64,000 nt of DNA from CAWJPW01 sp963844845 (GTDB lineage Bacteria; Acidobacteriota; Thermoanaerobaculia; Thermoanaerobaculales; Sulfomarinibacteraceae), in assembly GCA_963844845.1 (NCBI GenBank), contig CAWJPW010000003.1, forward strand, positions 434,001 through 498,000, in the 5' to 3' direction. The position numbers and the translations under genes were made by a program. The notes below the pieces were generated by a model. It was given only the letters and a program-made list of their open reading frames with translations, was not told the DNA's origin and did not search any database. Below, one piece after another: positions 29,034 through 37,809 of the stretch. Position 1 is the first letter of the stretch. Each line of letters starts with the position of its first letter.

Positions 29034-29954
29034 CTACCCCGTCGCCTCCTCAGCTGCTTCGGGAAACACTCCGTGGTCGTAGAAGTGTGCGAGGAGGCGG
29101 TCCTTCTCGGCCTGGCGGGCCACCAGCCAGTCGGTGAGAGCCTGCTCCACGTGGGGCAGCTCGTCCATCGGGAAGCGGCGGACGTGGAGATGAACCCGGG
29201 TGACGGCGCCCTTGACGTACTGCCACAGGGTGGGCACGCCGTCCACGTAGCCGATGGTGAGGTCGTACACCGCGGTCACGTGGCCGCGAAGCGCTCCCAC
29301 TGCCGCTACAAAGCCGCGGGTGCGCGGCAGCAGGACATGTTCCAGCTGTGGCAGGCCTCGGCGCTCGGCATGAGCGTGGCTCGCTGTACGCTTGGCGAGT
29401 GTGAAGCGGGTGCCTTCGACGAAGGAGACAAGCCACATGGGGACATGGTCGCGCACCAGAGTCTCGAAGGTGCGGCGCACGGTGGCGGCGTCCGCCGTCC
29501 AGCTCCGGTGCACGAAGAGGCAGTCGAGGAACTGCATTCCCCAGCCGACTCCGGGCACGTACTTGAGTGCCTTCTTGACGAAGAACTTGAGGTCGCCCAA
29601 GCGGTGCTTGCTGCGGGCGTAAGCCATGATCACCGTGATGTCGGGCATGTCCTGGTGATTGACAACGACGATGGCGTTCTCAGCGTCGGGGACGCAGTCG
29701 CCGGAGAGCACGAGCCGGGTGCCGTTGAGGCGCTCGGCACCCGTCACGCACCACCCCCACCAGGTGTCGGCGGCCCAGCGATTCACCCGCCGGAATGCCC
29801 GCCGGGACAGCGGGCGCAGCACGAGGCTCGAAAGCTGCAGCAGGTTGATGAGCAGCAGAGTGAGGAAGAGCACGACGGACATGGCCACGCCGCGAATGAA
29901 CGCCCACGCCCGGGCAGGCCCGCTACGGCGGTCGATCAGGCGCGCGCGAGGCAT
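29034..29954 (-). CDS. lysophospholipid acyltransferase family protein (PlsC-like, YihG type)
   Basis: A 306-residue membrane-associated acyltransferase. After an N-terminal transmembrane segment (about residues 18-42) come the catalytic NHQDMPD (HX4D, near residue 99) and the acceptor-binding FVEGTRF (near 178). The length and the KFFVKKALKYVPGVGWGMQFL segment resemble the YihG/YihO group of acyl-CoA or acyl-ACP acyltransferases involved in phospholipid remodelling. Its start overlaps the end of the decarboxylase gene by 19 bases, so the two are probably cotranscribed. Acyl donor and acceptor are unknown. Confidence 0.88.
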   Translation of the reverse strand: MPRARLIDRRSGPARAWAFIRGVAMSVVLFLTLLLINLLQLSSLVLRPLSRRAFRRVNRWAADTWWGWCVTGAERLNGTRLVLSGDCVPDAENAIVVVNHQDMPDITVIMAYARSKHRLGDLKFFVKKALKYVPGVGWGMQFLDCLFVHRSWTADAATVRRTFETLVRDHVPMWLVSFVEGTRFTLAKRTASHAHAERRGLPQLEHVLLPRTRGFVAAVGALRGHVTAVYDLTIGYVDGVPTLWQYVKGAVTRVHLHVRRFPMDELPHVEQALTDWLVARQAEKDRLLAHFYDHGVFPEAAEEATG

Positions 29955-31405
29955 GCGGCCTCCTCGTCGAGCAGCTGCTGGCAGGAGGCCAGGTCGGCGG
30001 GAACGGTCCGTAGGTTGCCCACCGCCACCCGCAGGGCGATCCCGGGATCGAGACGGGTGTGCGAGAGGAAGACCCGCCCCGAGGCGTTGACCCGCTCCAT
30101 GAGATCGAGGTTGAAGCGGTCGAGGGCGGCGGAGTCGGTGATCTCGGGCGGCCGCGCACGGAAGCAGACGACCGAGAAAGGCGCGGGAGCCAGTCGCTCG
30201 AAGAGGGGGTGCTCATCCACCCAGGCAGCGAAGGTCTGGGCCATGGCCACGTGGGCGCGCAGACGCTCCTGGATGCCCTCCACGCCGAAGGTCCGAAGCA
30301 CCCACCAGAGCTTGAGGGCACGGAAGCGCCGGCCCAGCTGGACGCCGTAGTCCATGAGATCGACGACGGTGCCGCTCACCGGGGTCGTGAGGTACTCGGG
30401 CACCAGCGAGAAGGCACGGCGGAAGACGTCGGGATGACGGGTGTAGAGAGCAGAAGCGTCGATGGGCGTGAACAGCCACTTGTGGGGGTTGAACACCAGG
30501 CTGTCGGCGTGCTCGCAGCCCTCAAGGCACCAGCGGTGCTCCGGGCAGGCAGCCGCCGAGCCGGCGTAGGCGGCGTCAACGTGCAGCCACATGCCTTCCG
30601 CGGCGCACAGCTCGGCGAGCGCCGGAACCGGATCCACCGAGGTGGTGGACGTCGTCCCCACCGTGGCCACGACCGCCAGCGGCCGCGCCCCGTCGGCGCG
30701 GTCGCGGCGGACCTCATCGGCCAGGGCCGCGACGTCCATGCGGTAGCGTTCATCGTGGGCGACGGGTCGGTAGCCCTCGAGACCGAGGCCGAGGGTGAGA
30801 CAGGCCTTGGCGATGGAGGAGTGAGCCTGATCGGAGGCGTAGACGACGAGGCGGGGGAGGTCACGCCGGCCTGCCATACCGCGGTGCCGGACATCGAGGC
30901 CCGCGTGCTCACGCGCCGCGGCCAGCGCCAGCAGGGAGCTCACCGACGCGGTGTCGGTGAGGAACCCGAAGAGCCCCTCGGGCAGGCCGATGAGCTGGCG
31001 CAGCCAGTCCATGACCACGAGCTCCAGCTCGGTGGCGGACGGTGAGGTGCGCCACAACATGCCGTTGACGTTGAGGGCGGCGGAGAGCATCTCGCCGAGG
31101 ATCCCCGGGGCGGAGCCGGTGATGCCGAAGTAGGCCATGAAGCCCGGGTGGTTCCAGTGGGTGACGCCGGGCAGGATGATCTGCTGGAAGTCGGCCCACA
31201 CCGCGTCGAGGTCCTCGGGCTTGGTCGGGGGCGAGTCGGGAAGGGCCTGGGTGACCTCTCCTGGGCGAAGGGTCGAGAGCACCGGGAGGGCACGGGCGCC
31301 GCCGTCGAGGTAGTCGGCGATCCAATCCACCATTCGGTGGGCCTGTCGGCGAAACTCGGCGGCATCGAGGTCGCCCGGCGGTGCCGGGGTCGTACTCTCC
31401 TCCAT
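29936..31405 (-). CDS. pyridoxal-dependent (aromatic-L-amino-acid-type) decarboxylase
   Basis: A group II PLP decarboxylase of 489 residues. Recognisable blocks are FRRQAHRMVDWIADYL at the N-terminus, VTHWNHPGFMAYF (substrate pocket), HVDAAYAGSAAACPE with the cofactor Asp and FNPHKWLFTPIDAS with the Schiff-base Lys. Family members decarboxylate DOPA, tryptophan, tyrosine or phenylalanine, and some act as aldehyde synthases; the catalytic-loop Tyr that separates these could not be placed with certainty. The ATG at 31405 follows GGAGGTGAGCACC and is preferred over an open extension to 31480. Confidence 0.88.
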   Translation of the reverse strand: MEESTTPAPPGDLDAAEFRRQAHRMVDWIADYLDGGARALPVLSTLRPGEVTQALPDSPPTKPEDLDAVWADFQQIILPGVTHWNHPGFMAYFGITGSAPGILGEMLSAALNVNGMLWRTSPSATELELVVMDWLRQLIGLPEGLFGFLTDTASVSSLLALAAAREHAGLDVRHRGMAGRRDLPRLVVYASDQAHSSIAKACLTLGLGLEGYRPVAHDERYRMDVAALADEVRRDRADGARPLAVVATVGTTSTTSVDPVPALAELCAAEGMWLHVDAAYAGSAAACPEHRWCLEGCEHADSLVFNPHKWLFTPIDASALYTRHPDVFRRAFSLVPEYLTTPVSGTVVDLMDYGVQLGRRFRALKLWWVLRTFGVEGIQERLRAHVAMAQTFAAWVDEHPLFERLAPAPFSVVCFRARPPEITDSAALDRFNLDLMERVNASGRVFLSHTRLDPGIALRVAVGNLRTVPADLASCQQLLDEEAACLARA

Positions 31406-31563
31406 GGTGCTCACCTCCGGCGCCAGTGTAGCGTGCGCGGCATCACGCGCGCACTCTCCTCGACTGCGACGACGTCGCACGTTCAGACGATTCCTGCTAC
31501 TCTGTGTGCGTTGGGCAGGACCGGCCGGCTGAAGTCGGTGAGCCCGTTGCAGGAGGGTCGTCC

Positions 31564-31965
31564 GTGAAGCGAATCGCCATGCTCCTCGTGCTCGTCACGC
31601 CTTTCGCCGTGGGTCTGGCACTGCCGGGCTCGTCCCAGGGCAACGGGCCCTCGTACGCCACCGACATCGAGCCCCTCTTCGGCAAGCGATGCGGTGACTG
31701 TCACACCGGCGACGAGCCCAAGGCCGACCTACGGCTCGAGGCGGGCGCCGGCTACGAGCAGCTCGTCAACCACCCCTCCCACCAGGTGCCCGAGCTCATG
31801 CGGGTGAAGCCCGGCGACCCCGACAACTCGTACCTGTGGCAGAAGCTGGAGGGCGACGGCACGGTGGGCAAGCAGATGCCTCGTACCCTCTTTGGCTCGC
31901 GCCAGCTGCCCGACGGCGAGCTCGACCTCGTCCGGCGCTGGATCGCCACGGGAGCCAATCCCTAG
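31564..31965 (+). CDS. small exported c-type cytochrome (planctomycete-type domain)
   Basis: A 133-residue protein with a signal peptide (about residues 1-26) and one heme site, CGDCH, near residue 43. The layout YATDIEPLFGKRCGDCHTG, then LRLEAG, then KPGDPDNSYLWQKL and LPDGELDLVRRWIATGA is the planctomycete cytochrome C domain type found in secreted proteins. A periplasmic electron-transfer role is likely; the partner is unknown. The GTG start follows GGAGGGTCGTCC. Confidence 0.88.
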   Translation: MKRIAMLLVLVTPFAVGLALPGSSQGNGPSYATDIEPLFGKRCGDCHTGDEPKADLRLEAGAGYEQLVNHPSHQVPELMRVKPGDPDNSYLWQKLEGDGTVGKQMPRTLFGSRQLPDGELDLVRRWIATGANP

Positions 31966-32037
31966 CTGGAGGCAGAGGCCCCGTGCTCACGTGACGGGAG
32001 CGCCGGCTTGACGGACCGGGCGACGTGGAGTCGTGAC

Positions 32038-32103
32038 CCGGGGCGGCCGTGAGGTCGCGCGCCAGCGCACGTCGCTGCCGCCCGGGAGGCCGCCGCCCGC
32101 AGC
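32038..32103 (+). repeat. degenerate right-half fragment of the dispersed repeat
   Basis: CGGGGCGGCCGTGA, GCGCGCCAGCGCACGTCG and CCGCCCGCAGCAG align with the right half of copy A (GGGCGGCCGTGA, GCGCGCAAGCGCCCGTCG, GCCGCCGCCCG) with several mismatches. The left half and hairpin 1 are not recognisable. The gap 31966-32217 otherwise holds only the promoter-like 7-bp-period tract below. Confidence 0.45.
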
Positions 32104-32165
32104 AGGCTGTCGTCCTCTCTGAGCGTGCTCGGCGCAGGACCAGCGAGCTTCGACCGAGAATACCC

Positions 32166-32194
32166 TTCACCCTTTACTCCTTACTCTTTACGAT
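32166..32194 (+). promoter_or_regulatory. possible trkAH promoter within a 7-bp-period tract
   Basis: TTCACC and TACGAT are 17 bases apart, a modest match to sigma-70 boxes, 24 bases before the ATG at 32218, which has its own GGGAGG. The same bases form a period-7 tract (TTCACCC, TTTACTC, CTTACTC, TTTACGA), so the promoter reading is uncertain. Confidence 0.35.
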
Positions 32195-32217
32195 TACACT
32201 GAGATGGGAGGCTTCCC

Positions 32218-32736
32218 ATGCAACGATTCTTGGCGATCCTGGTGGTGGTGCTGCTCGCGGTGGGCGGCGTGGGCTTCTTCGTTGTCCGCTCACAGCAACG
32301 CAGCGCGATGCAGACGCTCGAGCAGCGGCTGGACCAGGCGGTGGCCGAGCAGAAGCAGCAGGATGCCGGCATCGCCCGTGACCTGGCCATGGATCTCACC
32401 CGGGTGCTGGCCGCCACAACCGCCTCCACCGTGGCCCGCGGAGACGCGGAGACCCTCAACAGCGAGCTGGCTGCAGCGGTGAAGGGACGGCGGCTGGCGG
32501 GCGTGATCGTCGTGGACCCCGCCGGTGTGGTGGTGGCCTCAACGGATCTCCGCTACCGCGACCGGACCCTGGACGACCCGGCGACCCAGCACGCCCTCGA
32601 GGTCGCCGAGGTGAGCGTGGCGGCGGCGCCTCCTGCTCCGGCTCAGGCCGAGGTCGACGCCCCGCTCTTCGTCGGCAGCCAGAAGGTGGGCGCGTTGCGG
32701 GTCTTCGTCGACCTCGGAGATCTCGCCGGAAGCTGA
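32218..32736 (+). CDS. single-pass membrane protein upstream of trkA, unknown function
   Basis: A 172-residue protein with an N-terminal transmembrane helix (residues 5-22) and a predicted helical linker rich in Gln and Glu (RSAMQTLEQRLDQAVAEQKQQ). A small exported domain follows, with VIVVDPAGVVVASTD and PLFVGSQKVGALRVFVD. That strand pattern resembles the PAS-like extracellular sensor fold (Cache or single-CHASE type), but no signalling domain is attached. Its stop overlaps the trkA ATG, so it is translationally coupled to the potassium genes and may modulate them. No firm family assignment. Confidence 0.8.
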   Translation: MQRFLAILVVVLLAVGGVGFFVVRSQQRSAMQTLEQRLDQAVAEQKQQDAGIARDLAMDLTRVLAATTASTVARGDAETLNSELAAAVKGRRLAGVIVVDPAGVVVASTDLRYRDRTLDDPATQHALEVAEVSVAAAPPAPAQAEVDAPLFVGSQKVGALRVFVDLGDLAGS

Positions 32737-34091
32737 TGAGGGCCATCGTTGTCGGCGGGGGGCTGGTGGGCTCCACCCTGGCCGCCAAGCTGGCGGCGGA
32801 CGGGCACGACGTGGTCCTCGTGGAGCGCGACCGGGAGCTGCTGACGACCCTCTCGGAGCGTCTCGACGTGCAGACCATCGCCGGCAACGGCGCCACGGTG
32901 ACGGTGCTGCGTGAGGCAGGCATCGCCGACTGCGAGCTCCTTCTCGCCACCACCGACTCGGACGAGGCAAACATGGTGGTGGCGTTGGTGGGCTCGGCAC
33001 TGTTCGGCGTGCCGCGGGTGGTGGCGCGGCTGCGCGACCCCGGCCACGAGGAGAGCCTGCGCGCCATCGCCGCCGAGATGGGCGGAGTTCGCCTGGCGGT
33101 GAACCCCGACGTGGCGGCGGTGGAGCGCATCCTCTCGCTGCTCACGGTGCCGGGGGCTGCGGACGTGGTGCCGTTCTTCGGCGGCCACCTCCTGGTGGCC
33201 GGGTTTCCCATTGCCGCTTCGAGCGACTTCAACGGCCTGCTGCTCTCGCACCTCTCACTTCTCTTCCCGGCCACGCCCATGCTGGTGGTGGCGATCCGTC
33301 GTGATGGCGCCTGGCTGGTGCCCCATGGCGAGGACGAGATCCGCGCCGGCGACCTCATCTACTTCGCCATGGATCCGGCCGAGCTGGACAACGTCCTGGT
33401 TCTCCTTGGCGAGCCCCGCCGCCGGGAGGGTCGGGTGATGGTGGCGGGGGCGACGAGGATCGGCCTCGAGCTTGCCCGACGGCTCGAGGCCAGGGGGGTC
33501 CAGGTGACTCTTCTGGACCGCCGCCGCGACGCCTGTGAGGAGGCTGCCGCACAGCTCGACGCGACGCTGGTGGTGCACGGCGCGGCCACCGACCGCGAGC
33601 TCCTCGAGGCGGAGGGCGCCGAGCGCGCAGCTGGTTTCGTGGCGTGCACCGACGACCATGAGGAGAACATCGTCGCCTGCCTGCTGGCCAGGCGAGTGGG
33701 AGTGGGTCACACCTTCGCCCTGGTGGACAACCCCGCCCTGGCTGGGCTCATGGATGTCGTGGGGGTCGACTCGGTGATCTCGCCCCGTCTTCTCTCGGTG
33801 GGGCTCGCCCTGCAGTTCGCGCGGCGCGGCCGCATCACGGCGGTGGCGACCCTCATGGAGGAGACGTTGGAGGCGGTGGAGGCGGTGGCGCAGGAGGGTA
33901 GCCCGCTGGTTCGGGCTCCGCTGCGGAAGCTCGGGCTGCCGAGAAGAGTGCTGGTGGCCGCCCTGGAGCGCCACGGCCGGTTGCTGGTGCCACGTGGCGC
34001 CGATCGCGTCGAGCCGGGCGACAAGGTGCTGTTCATCACCACCACCGACACGGCCCACCGCCTCGACCCGTTTCTGGAGGCGCCGTCCTGA
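32736..34091 (+). CDS. trkA: Trk system potassium uptake protein TrkA
   Basis: TrkA is the cytoplasmic regulatory ring protein of the TrkH potassium channel. The 451-residue protein has two tandem RCK units. The first Rossmann domain begins IVVGGGLVGSTLAAKLA with the acidic VLVERD, and its RCK_C part ends near residue 225. The second begins VMVAGATRIGLELARRLE with LLDRR and also ends in an RCK_C domain. The first GxGxxG-like loop (GGGLVG) is intact, while the second is degenerate (GATRIG), so nucleotide binding may be confined to one site. The stop overlaps the proposed trkH start. Confidence 0.94.
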   Translation: MRAIVVGGGLVGSTLAAKLAADGHDVVLVERDRELLTTLSERLDVQTIAGNGATVTVLREAGIADCELLLATTDSDEANMVVALVGSALFGVPRVVARLRDPGHEESLRAIAAEMGGVRLAVNPDVAAVERILSLLTVPGAADVVPFFGGHLLVAGFPIAASSDFNGLLLSHLSLLFPATPMLVVAIRRDGAWLVPHGEDEIRAGDLIYFAMDPAELDNVLVLLGEPRRREGRVMVAGATRIGLELARRLEARGVQVTLLDRRRDACEEAAAQLDATLVVHGAATDRELLEAEGAERAAGFVACTDDHEENIVACLLARRVGVGHTFALVDNPALAGLMDVVGVDSVISPRLLSVGLALQFARRGRITAVATLMEETLEAVEAVAQEGSPLVRAPLRKLGLPRRVLVAALERHGRLLVPRGADRVEPGDKVLFITTTDTAHRLDPFLEAPS

Positions 34092-35524
34092 ATCACCGCT
34101 TCGACCTCCATATCCTGGGCTGGCTGTTACTCCTGACGGCGGGTTTCCTGGCGGTGCCGCTGGCTTCCGCGCTGCTCTTTTCGGAGTCGGCGTGGCCGTT
34201 CGTGGACGCCGCCGCGGTGGCCGCCGCGGGCGGCGGGGCGCTGCTCATGTGGAGCCGCCCGCGCCACCGCCGTATCTACCCCCGCGACGGCTTCTTGGTG
34301 GTGGGCGGAACATGGTTGGTGGTGTCGGCCCTGGGCGCGCTCCCCTACGTCTTTGCCGGCGTCCTGGGTCCGGTGGGCGCGTTCTTCGAGTCGGTCTCCG
34401 GTTTCACCACCACGGGCTCCACCGTGGTGGTGGACACCACAGCCCTCAGCCGTTCGCTTCTGCTGTGGCGGGCCATGACCCAGTGGCTCGGAGGCATGGG
34501 CATCATCCTCTTCACCATCGCCATCCTGCCCCTGCTGGGGATCGGCGGCATGCAGCTGTTCAAGGCCGAGGTCCCCGGCCCGGTAGCCGACAAGGTGCGG
34601 CCACGGCTGGCGGCCACCGCGCGGTCGCTGTGGGCGATCTACGTCGGTTTCACCGTCGCGGAGTGGGGCGCGCTCCGGCTCGCCGGGATGAGCGGCTTCG
34701 AAGCGCTCTGCCACGCCTTCACCACCCTCGCGACCGGCGGGTTCTCGACCCGCAATACCTCGGTGGGCGCCTTCGGTTCGCCAGCGGTGGAGTGGATCAT
34801 CACGGTCTTCATGCTGCTCGCCGGCATCAACTTCGTGCTCCACTACCGGCTCCTCGCCGGTCGTTTCCGCACCGTGCTCGAGGACGCCGAGCTGCGCTAC
34901 TTCCTGGGCGTTGTCGGGGCTGCTACGGCGGTGATCTGGGTGAGCCTGGACCGCACCGGTATGGGGGTGTTGGAGAGCCTTCGCACGGCGGCGTTCCAGG
35001 CGGTATCCATCGTCACCACCACCGGCTACGTGACTGCCGACTTCGAGATCTGGCCCCACCTTGCGCAGCTCGTGCTCCTCGTGCTCATGGTGCTCGGCGG
35101 CATGTCCGGCTCCACCGGCGGCGGCATCAAGAGCTTGCGCGCGCTGCTCGCGGTGCGCTCGCTGCGCGCAGCGCTGCACCGCCTGATCCACCCCCAGGCG
35201 GTGAAGCCGGTGAAGTACGGCGGCGCGGTCGTGCCCGAGGTCGTGCTGTCCGGTGTGTGGGCGTTCCTCACCGCGTACGGACTCATTGCAGCCGGGGCGG
35301 CTGCGGTGGTGGCGGCACACGGCTACGATCTCCTCACCGCCGTGTCGTCGGCTCTCACCGCCATCGGCAACGTCGGGCCCGGCATCGGCGATGTCGGCGC
35401 CTACGACAACTTCGCCCACTTCCCCGCCATGGTGAAGCTCGTGCTCTCCGGCTGCATGCTTTTCGGCCGCCTCGAGATCTTCACCCTCCTGGCGCTCGTC
35501 ACCCGCGACTTCTGGCGGCGCTGA
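34088..35524 (+). CDS. trkH: Trk system potassium uptake protein TrkH, probable CTG start
   Basis: TrkH is the membrane channel for K+ uptake, with four membrane-pore-membrane repeats. Selectivity-loop sequences are visible: SVSGFTTTGSTV, TLATGGFSTRN, SIVTTTGYVTAD and TAIGNVGPGIG. A canonical start is available only at the GTG at 34154, but the frame upstream encodes HRFDLHILGWLLLLTAGFLAVP, the hydrophobic N-terminus expected of TrkH. A CTG at 34088 lies 7 bases after GGAGG and overlaps the trkA TGA (CTGA), matching the ATGA overlaps common in this window. From there the protein is 478 residues, the family norm. Confidence 0.92.
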   Translation: MNHRFDLHILGWLLLLTAGFLAVPLASALLFSESAWPFVDAAAVAAAGGGALLMWSRPRHRRIYPRDGFLVVGGTWLVVSALGALPYVFAGVLGPVGAFFESVSGFTTTGSTVVVDTTALSRSLLLWRAMTQWLGGMGIILFTIAILPLLGIGGMQLFKAEVPGPVADKVRPRLAATARSLWAIYVGFTVAEWGALRLAGMSGFEALCHAFTTLATGGFSTRNTSVGAFGSPAVEWIITVFMLLAGINFVLHYRLLAGRFRTVLEDAELRYFLGVVGAATAVIWVSLDRTGMGVLESLRTAAFQAVSIVTTTGYVTADFEIWPHLAQLVLLVLMVLGGMSGSTGGGIKSLRALLAVRSLRAALHRLIHPQAVKPVKYGGAVVPEVVLSGVWAFLTAYGLIAAGAAAVVAAHGYDLLTAVSSALTAIGNVGPGIGDVGAYDNFAHFPAMVKLVLSGCMLFGRLEIFTLLALVTRDFWRR

Positions 35525-35610
35525 CGGCCGTCGCGCCGGAATAGGGATATGGGGCGGGGAGTTGAGAGCGCAGGCGGTCAACGTGGTTTGGCCGGCCGGA
35601 GAGGGGTGTC

Positions 35611-36825
35611 ATGCGCGAGCACAGGGCGAAGGTCGGCGTCGTCTTCCTCATCGTCTTCATCGATCTCATCGGCTTCGGCATCGTCATCCCGATCCTGCCG
35701 CTTTACGCCGAGGCGTACGGCCCGTCGCCCGTGATGTTCGGCCTGCTCATGGCGTCGTTCTCGCTGATGCAGTTCTTCTTCGCCCCGATCCTGGGGCGCC
35801 TCTCCGACCGCTTCGGGCGGCGGCCGGTGCTGGTTCTCTCCCTCATCGGCTCGGCCGCGGGTTATGTGCTCTTCGGCTTCGCCGGGTCGTTCGCCATGCT
35901 TTTGGTGTCGCGGATCATCGACGGGATCTCCGGGGGCAACATCTCCACCGCCCAGGCGGTGATCGCCGACATCACCGGCCCCGAGGACCGTGCCAAGGGC
36001 ATGGGCCTCATCGGCGCTGCCTTCGGCCTCGGGTTCATCCTGGGGCCGGCGGTGGGCGGGCTGCTGGTGGCGGTGCGGCCCTGGCTTCCCGGTGTGGCTG
36101 CGGCGGTGGCGTCACTGGTGGCGATGGTCCTCGTGCTGCTGCTTCTGCCCGAGACCCTCGACCCCGAGGCGAGAAGCAACGCCCGCCGCACGCCGCTCAA
36201 CCTCAGGGCGCTGACAAAGAGCCTGTCTCACCCGTTCGTGGGCCTGTGTCTGGTGATCATCTTCCTGGTGATCTTCGCCTTCGCCAACTTCGAGACGACC
36301 TTTGCCCAGTTCCTCGACCTCCGGTTCGCACTGTCGAAGCGCAGCATCAGCTTCCTCTTCGTCTACGCGGGGGTGCTCGCGGCGATCATCCAGGGCGGCC
36401 TGGTGGGTCGCCTGGCCAAGCGCTTCGGCGAGGCACGGCTGGTGGCGGTGGGCTCGTTCCTGAGCTTCCTGGCTCTCGGCTTTCTGCCCTACATGAAGAG
36501 CCTTCCCGCGGTGCTGGGGGTGCTCGCGGTGCTGGCCCTGGGGCAGGGCATCACCACGCCGTCGCTCTCGTCGCTCGTGTCCAAGCTGGTCGACAAGGAC
36601 GAGGTCGGCGGGGTGATGGGGGTGTACCAGTCGCTGTCGAGCCTGGGCCGGATCATCGGCCCGTTCTGGGGCGAGGTGGTGTACGGAGCCCTGGGCTTCG
36701 CGTGGCCCTACCGCACCGGGTCGCTCTTCATGCTAGCGGCGGCGGCGGTGGGGGTTGTGCTGTTGGTGCGGCTGGGCGGCAGGGCGCCTCAGGAGTCAGG
36801 CGACACCTCCGGGACCGGAACGTAG
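35611..36825 (+). CDS. MFS transporter, DHA1 (TetA-like) drug/H+ antiporter family
   Basis: A 404-residue protein with 12 predicted helices. The first helix, VVFLIVFIDLIGFGIVIPILPLYA, and the loop GRLSDRFGRRPVLVLSL are diagnostic for the tetracycline-efflux-like DHA1 group. The antiporter motif C region is present as GFILGPAVGGLL. Substrate cannot be read from sequence; chromosomal members in free-living bacteria are often general effluxers. Its last 37 bases overlap the end of the convergent gene. Confidence 0.9.
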   Translation: MREHRAKVGVVFLIVFIDLIGFGIVIPILPLYAEAYGPSPVMFGLLMASFSLMQFFFAPILGRLSDRFGRRPVLVLSLIGSAAGYVLFGFAGSFAMLLVSRIIDGISGGNISTAQAVIADITGPEDRAKGMGLIGAAFGLGFILGPAVGGLLVAVRPWLPGVAAAVASLVAMVLVLLLLPETLDPEARSNARRTPLNLRALTKSLSHPFVGLCLVIIFLVIFAFANFETTFAQFLDLRFALSKRSISFLFVYAGVLAAIIQGGLVGRLAKRFGEARLVAVGSFLSFLALGFLPYMKSLPAVLGVLAVLALGQGITTPSLSSLVSKLVDKDEVGGVMGVYQSLSSLGRIIGPFWGEVVYGALGFAWPYRTGSLFMLAAAAVGVVLLVRLGGRAPQESGDTSGTGT

Positions 36826-37670
36826 CAGCCGGGCAGCCGGCGCAGCAGGACCAGGGCGAAGGCGAGACGCTGCCCGTCCTCGAAGCCCCGGCGCCAGCGT
36901 CGGTCGTCCTCCGAGCCGCCGCGCCGGTCGTGGGGCGGGCTCGTCGACACCGACTCGAAAGAACGGTCGAGAAGATCGCCGCAGCCGGCGCCGGACCAGT
37001 CGCGGAGCTCGTCCACCCCGGCGGCGAACCCGTCCAGGGAGGCGGGATCCCGGTCGAGACGGGCGAGCACCGCGGCGGCGTTGTCCGAGGCCTCGCGCTG
37101 CCGGGCGCTGACGGCGGCGTTCACCCGCTCCGCCTGCCAGGCGGCGTGACGGGCCAGGATGAGCTGGTAGTCGGCGGGGTAGGGGTCGCGCACCCGGCGG
37201 TTCCAGGCCGGCGCCCGGCGAGCGTCGTCGGCGCGGGCGAAGCGGTCGACGATCTCGTGAAGCGCCGCCTCCGCCGCGCCTGCGTCGCCCTTCTTCACCA
37301 CCTCGCGCGGCACCTCCACCATGAGCTGCACGCGGCACTCGAGCTCACGGTAGAGGGTGAAGGGCCCGTCCTGGTAGGGCTCGAGGATGGGCTCGGCGAG
37401 GTCGAGGTAGAGGTCGACGCGCGTGCGGGTGACGTTGATCTTGTCGACGTGGGTGAGCTCGCCGGGTGCGAAGCGGTGGCTGGCGCTGGCCGAGACGAGG
37501 CTGCCGTTCACCCGGTTGTTGGCGTAGGCGCCGCCGCAGCCTGACGCCACGTCGCCCAAGACCACCACCCAGGCGCCCCGCCAGCGCGCCGCGAGGGCGC
37601 TCTCGAGGTCGGCGGCGCCGGCAGTGGCGGCGAGGGTCAGGACGAGGGCGGCCGTGAGGATTCGGCGCAT
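36789..37670 (-). CDS. exported protein of unknown function
   Basis: A 293-residue protein with a clear signal peptide (RRILTAALVLTLAATAGA-ADL). The mature part begins with a glycine-rich segment (WRGAWVVVLGDVASGCGGAYANNRVNG) like the first strands of a beta domain. Mostly helical sequence follows, with many Arg and Ala (ARHAAWQAERVNAAVSARQREASDNAA). I do not recognise the family. The ATG at 37670 is chosen because the signal peptide starts there; the frame is open to 37796. It overlaps the convergent MFS gene by 37 bases. Confidence 0.75.
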   Translation of the reverse strand: MRRILTAALVLTLAATAGAADLESALAARWRGAWVVVLGDVASGCGGAYANNRVNGSLVSASASHRFAPGELTHVDKINVTRTRVDLYLDLAEPILEPYQDGPFTLYRELECRVQLMVEVPREVVKKGDAGAAEAALHEIVDRFARADDARRAPAWNRRVRDPYPADYQLILARHAAWQAERVNAAVSARQREASDNAAAVLARLDRDPASLDGFAAGVDELRDWSGAGCGDLLDRSFESVSTSPPHDRRGGSEDDRRWRRGFEDGQRLAFALVLLRRLPGCYVPVPEVSPDS

Positions 37671-37754
37671 GGTGCTCTCCCCGTTCGAATGCTGGTTCTC
37701 GGATTGTAGCGCCTGGCGCGGTTGCGTGGGCTCTCCTGGCGGGTTGGCCCGGCC

Positions 37755-37789
37755 GAAAAATATGGCCCGGCGGGGGTTCCCGCCGGGCC
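37755..37789 (-). terminator. intrinsic terminator of the octaheme cytochrome operon
   Basis: On the minus strand GGCCCGGCGGG, a short loop and CCGCCGGGCC are followed by ATATTTTT, a classic hairpin plus T tract. It lies 21 bases after the stop of the octaheme cytochrome gene. Confidence 0.85.
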
Positions 37790-37809
37790 GTGGCACAAGG
37801 AGAGGAGTG

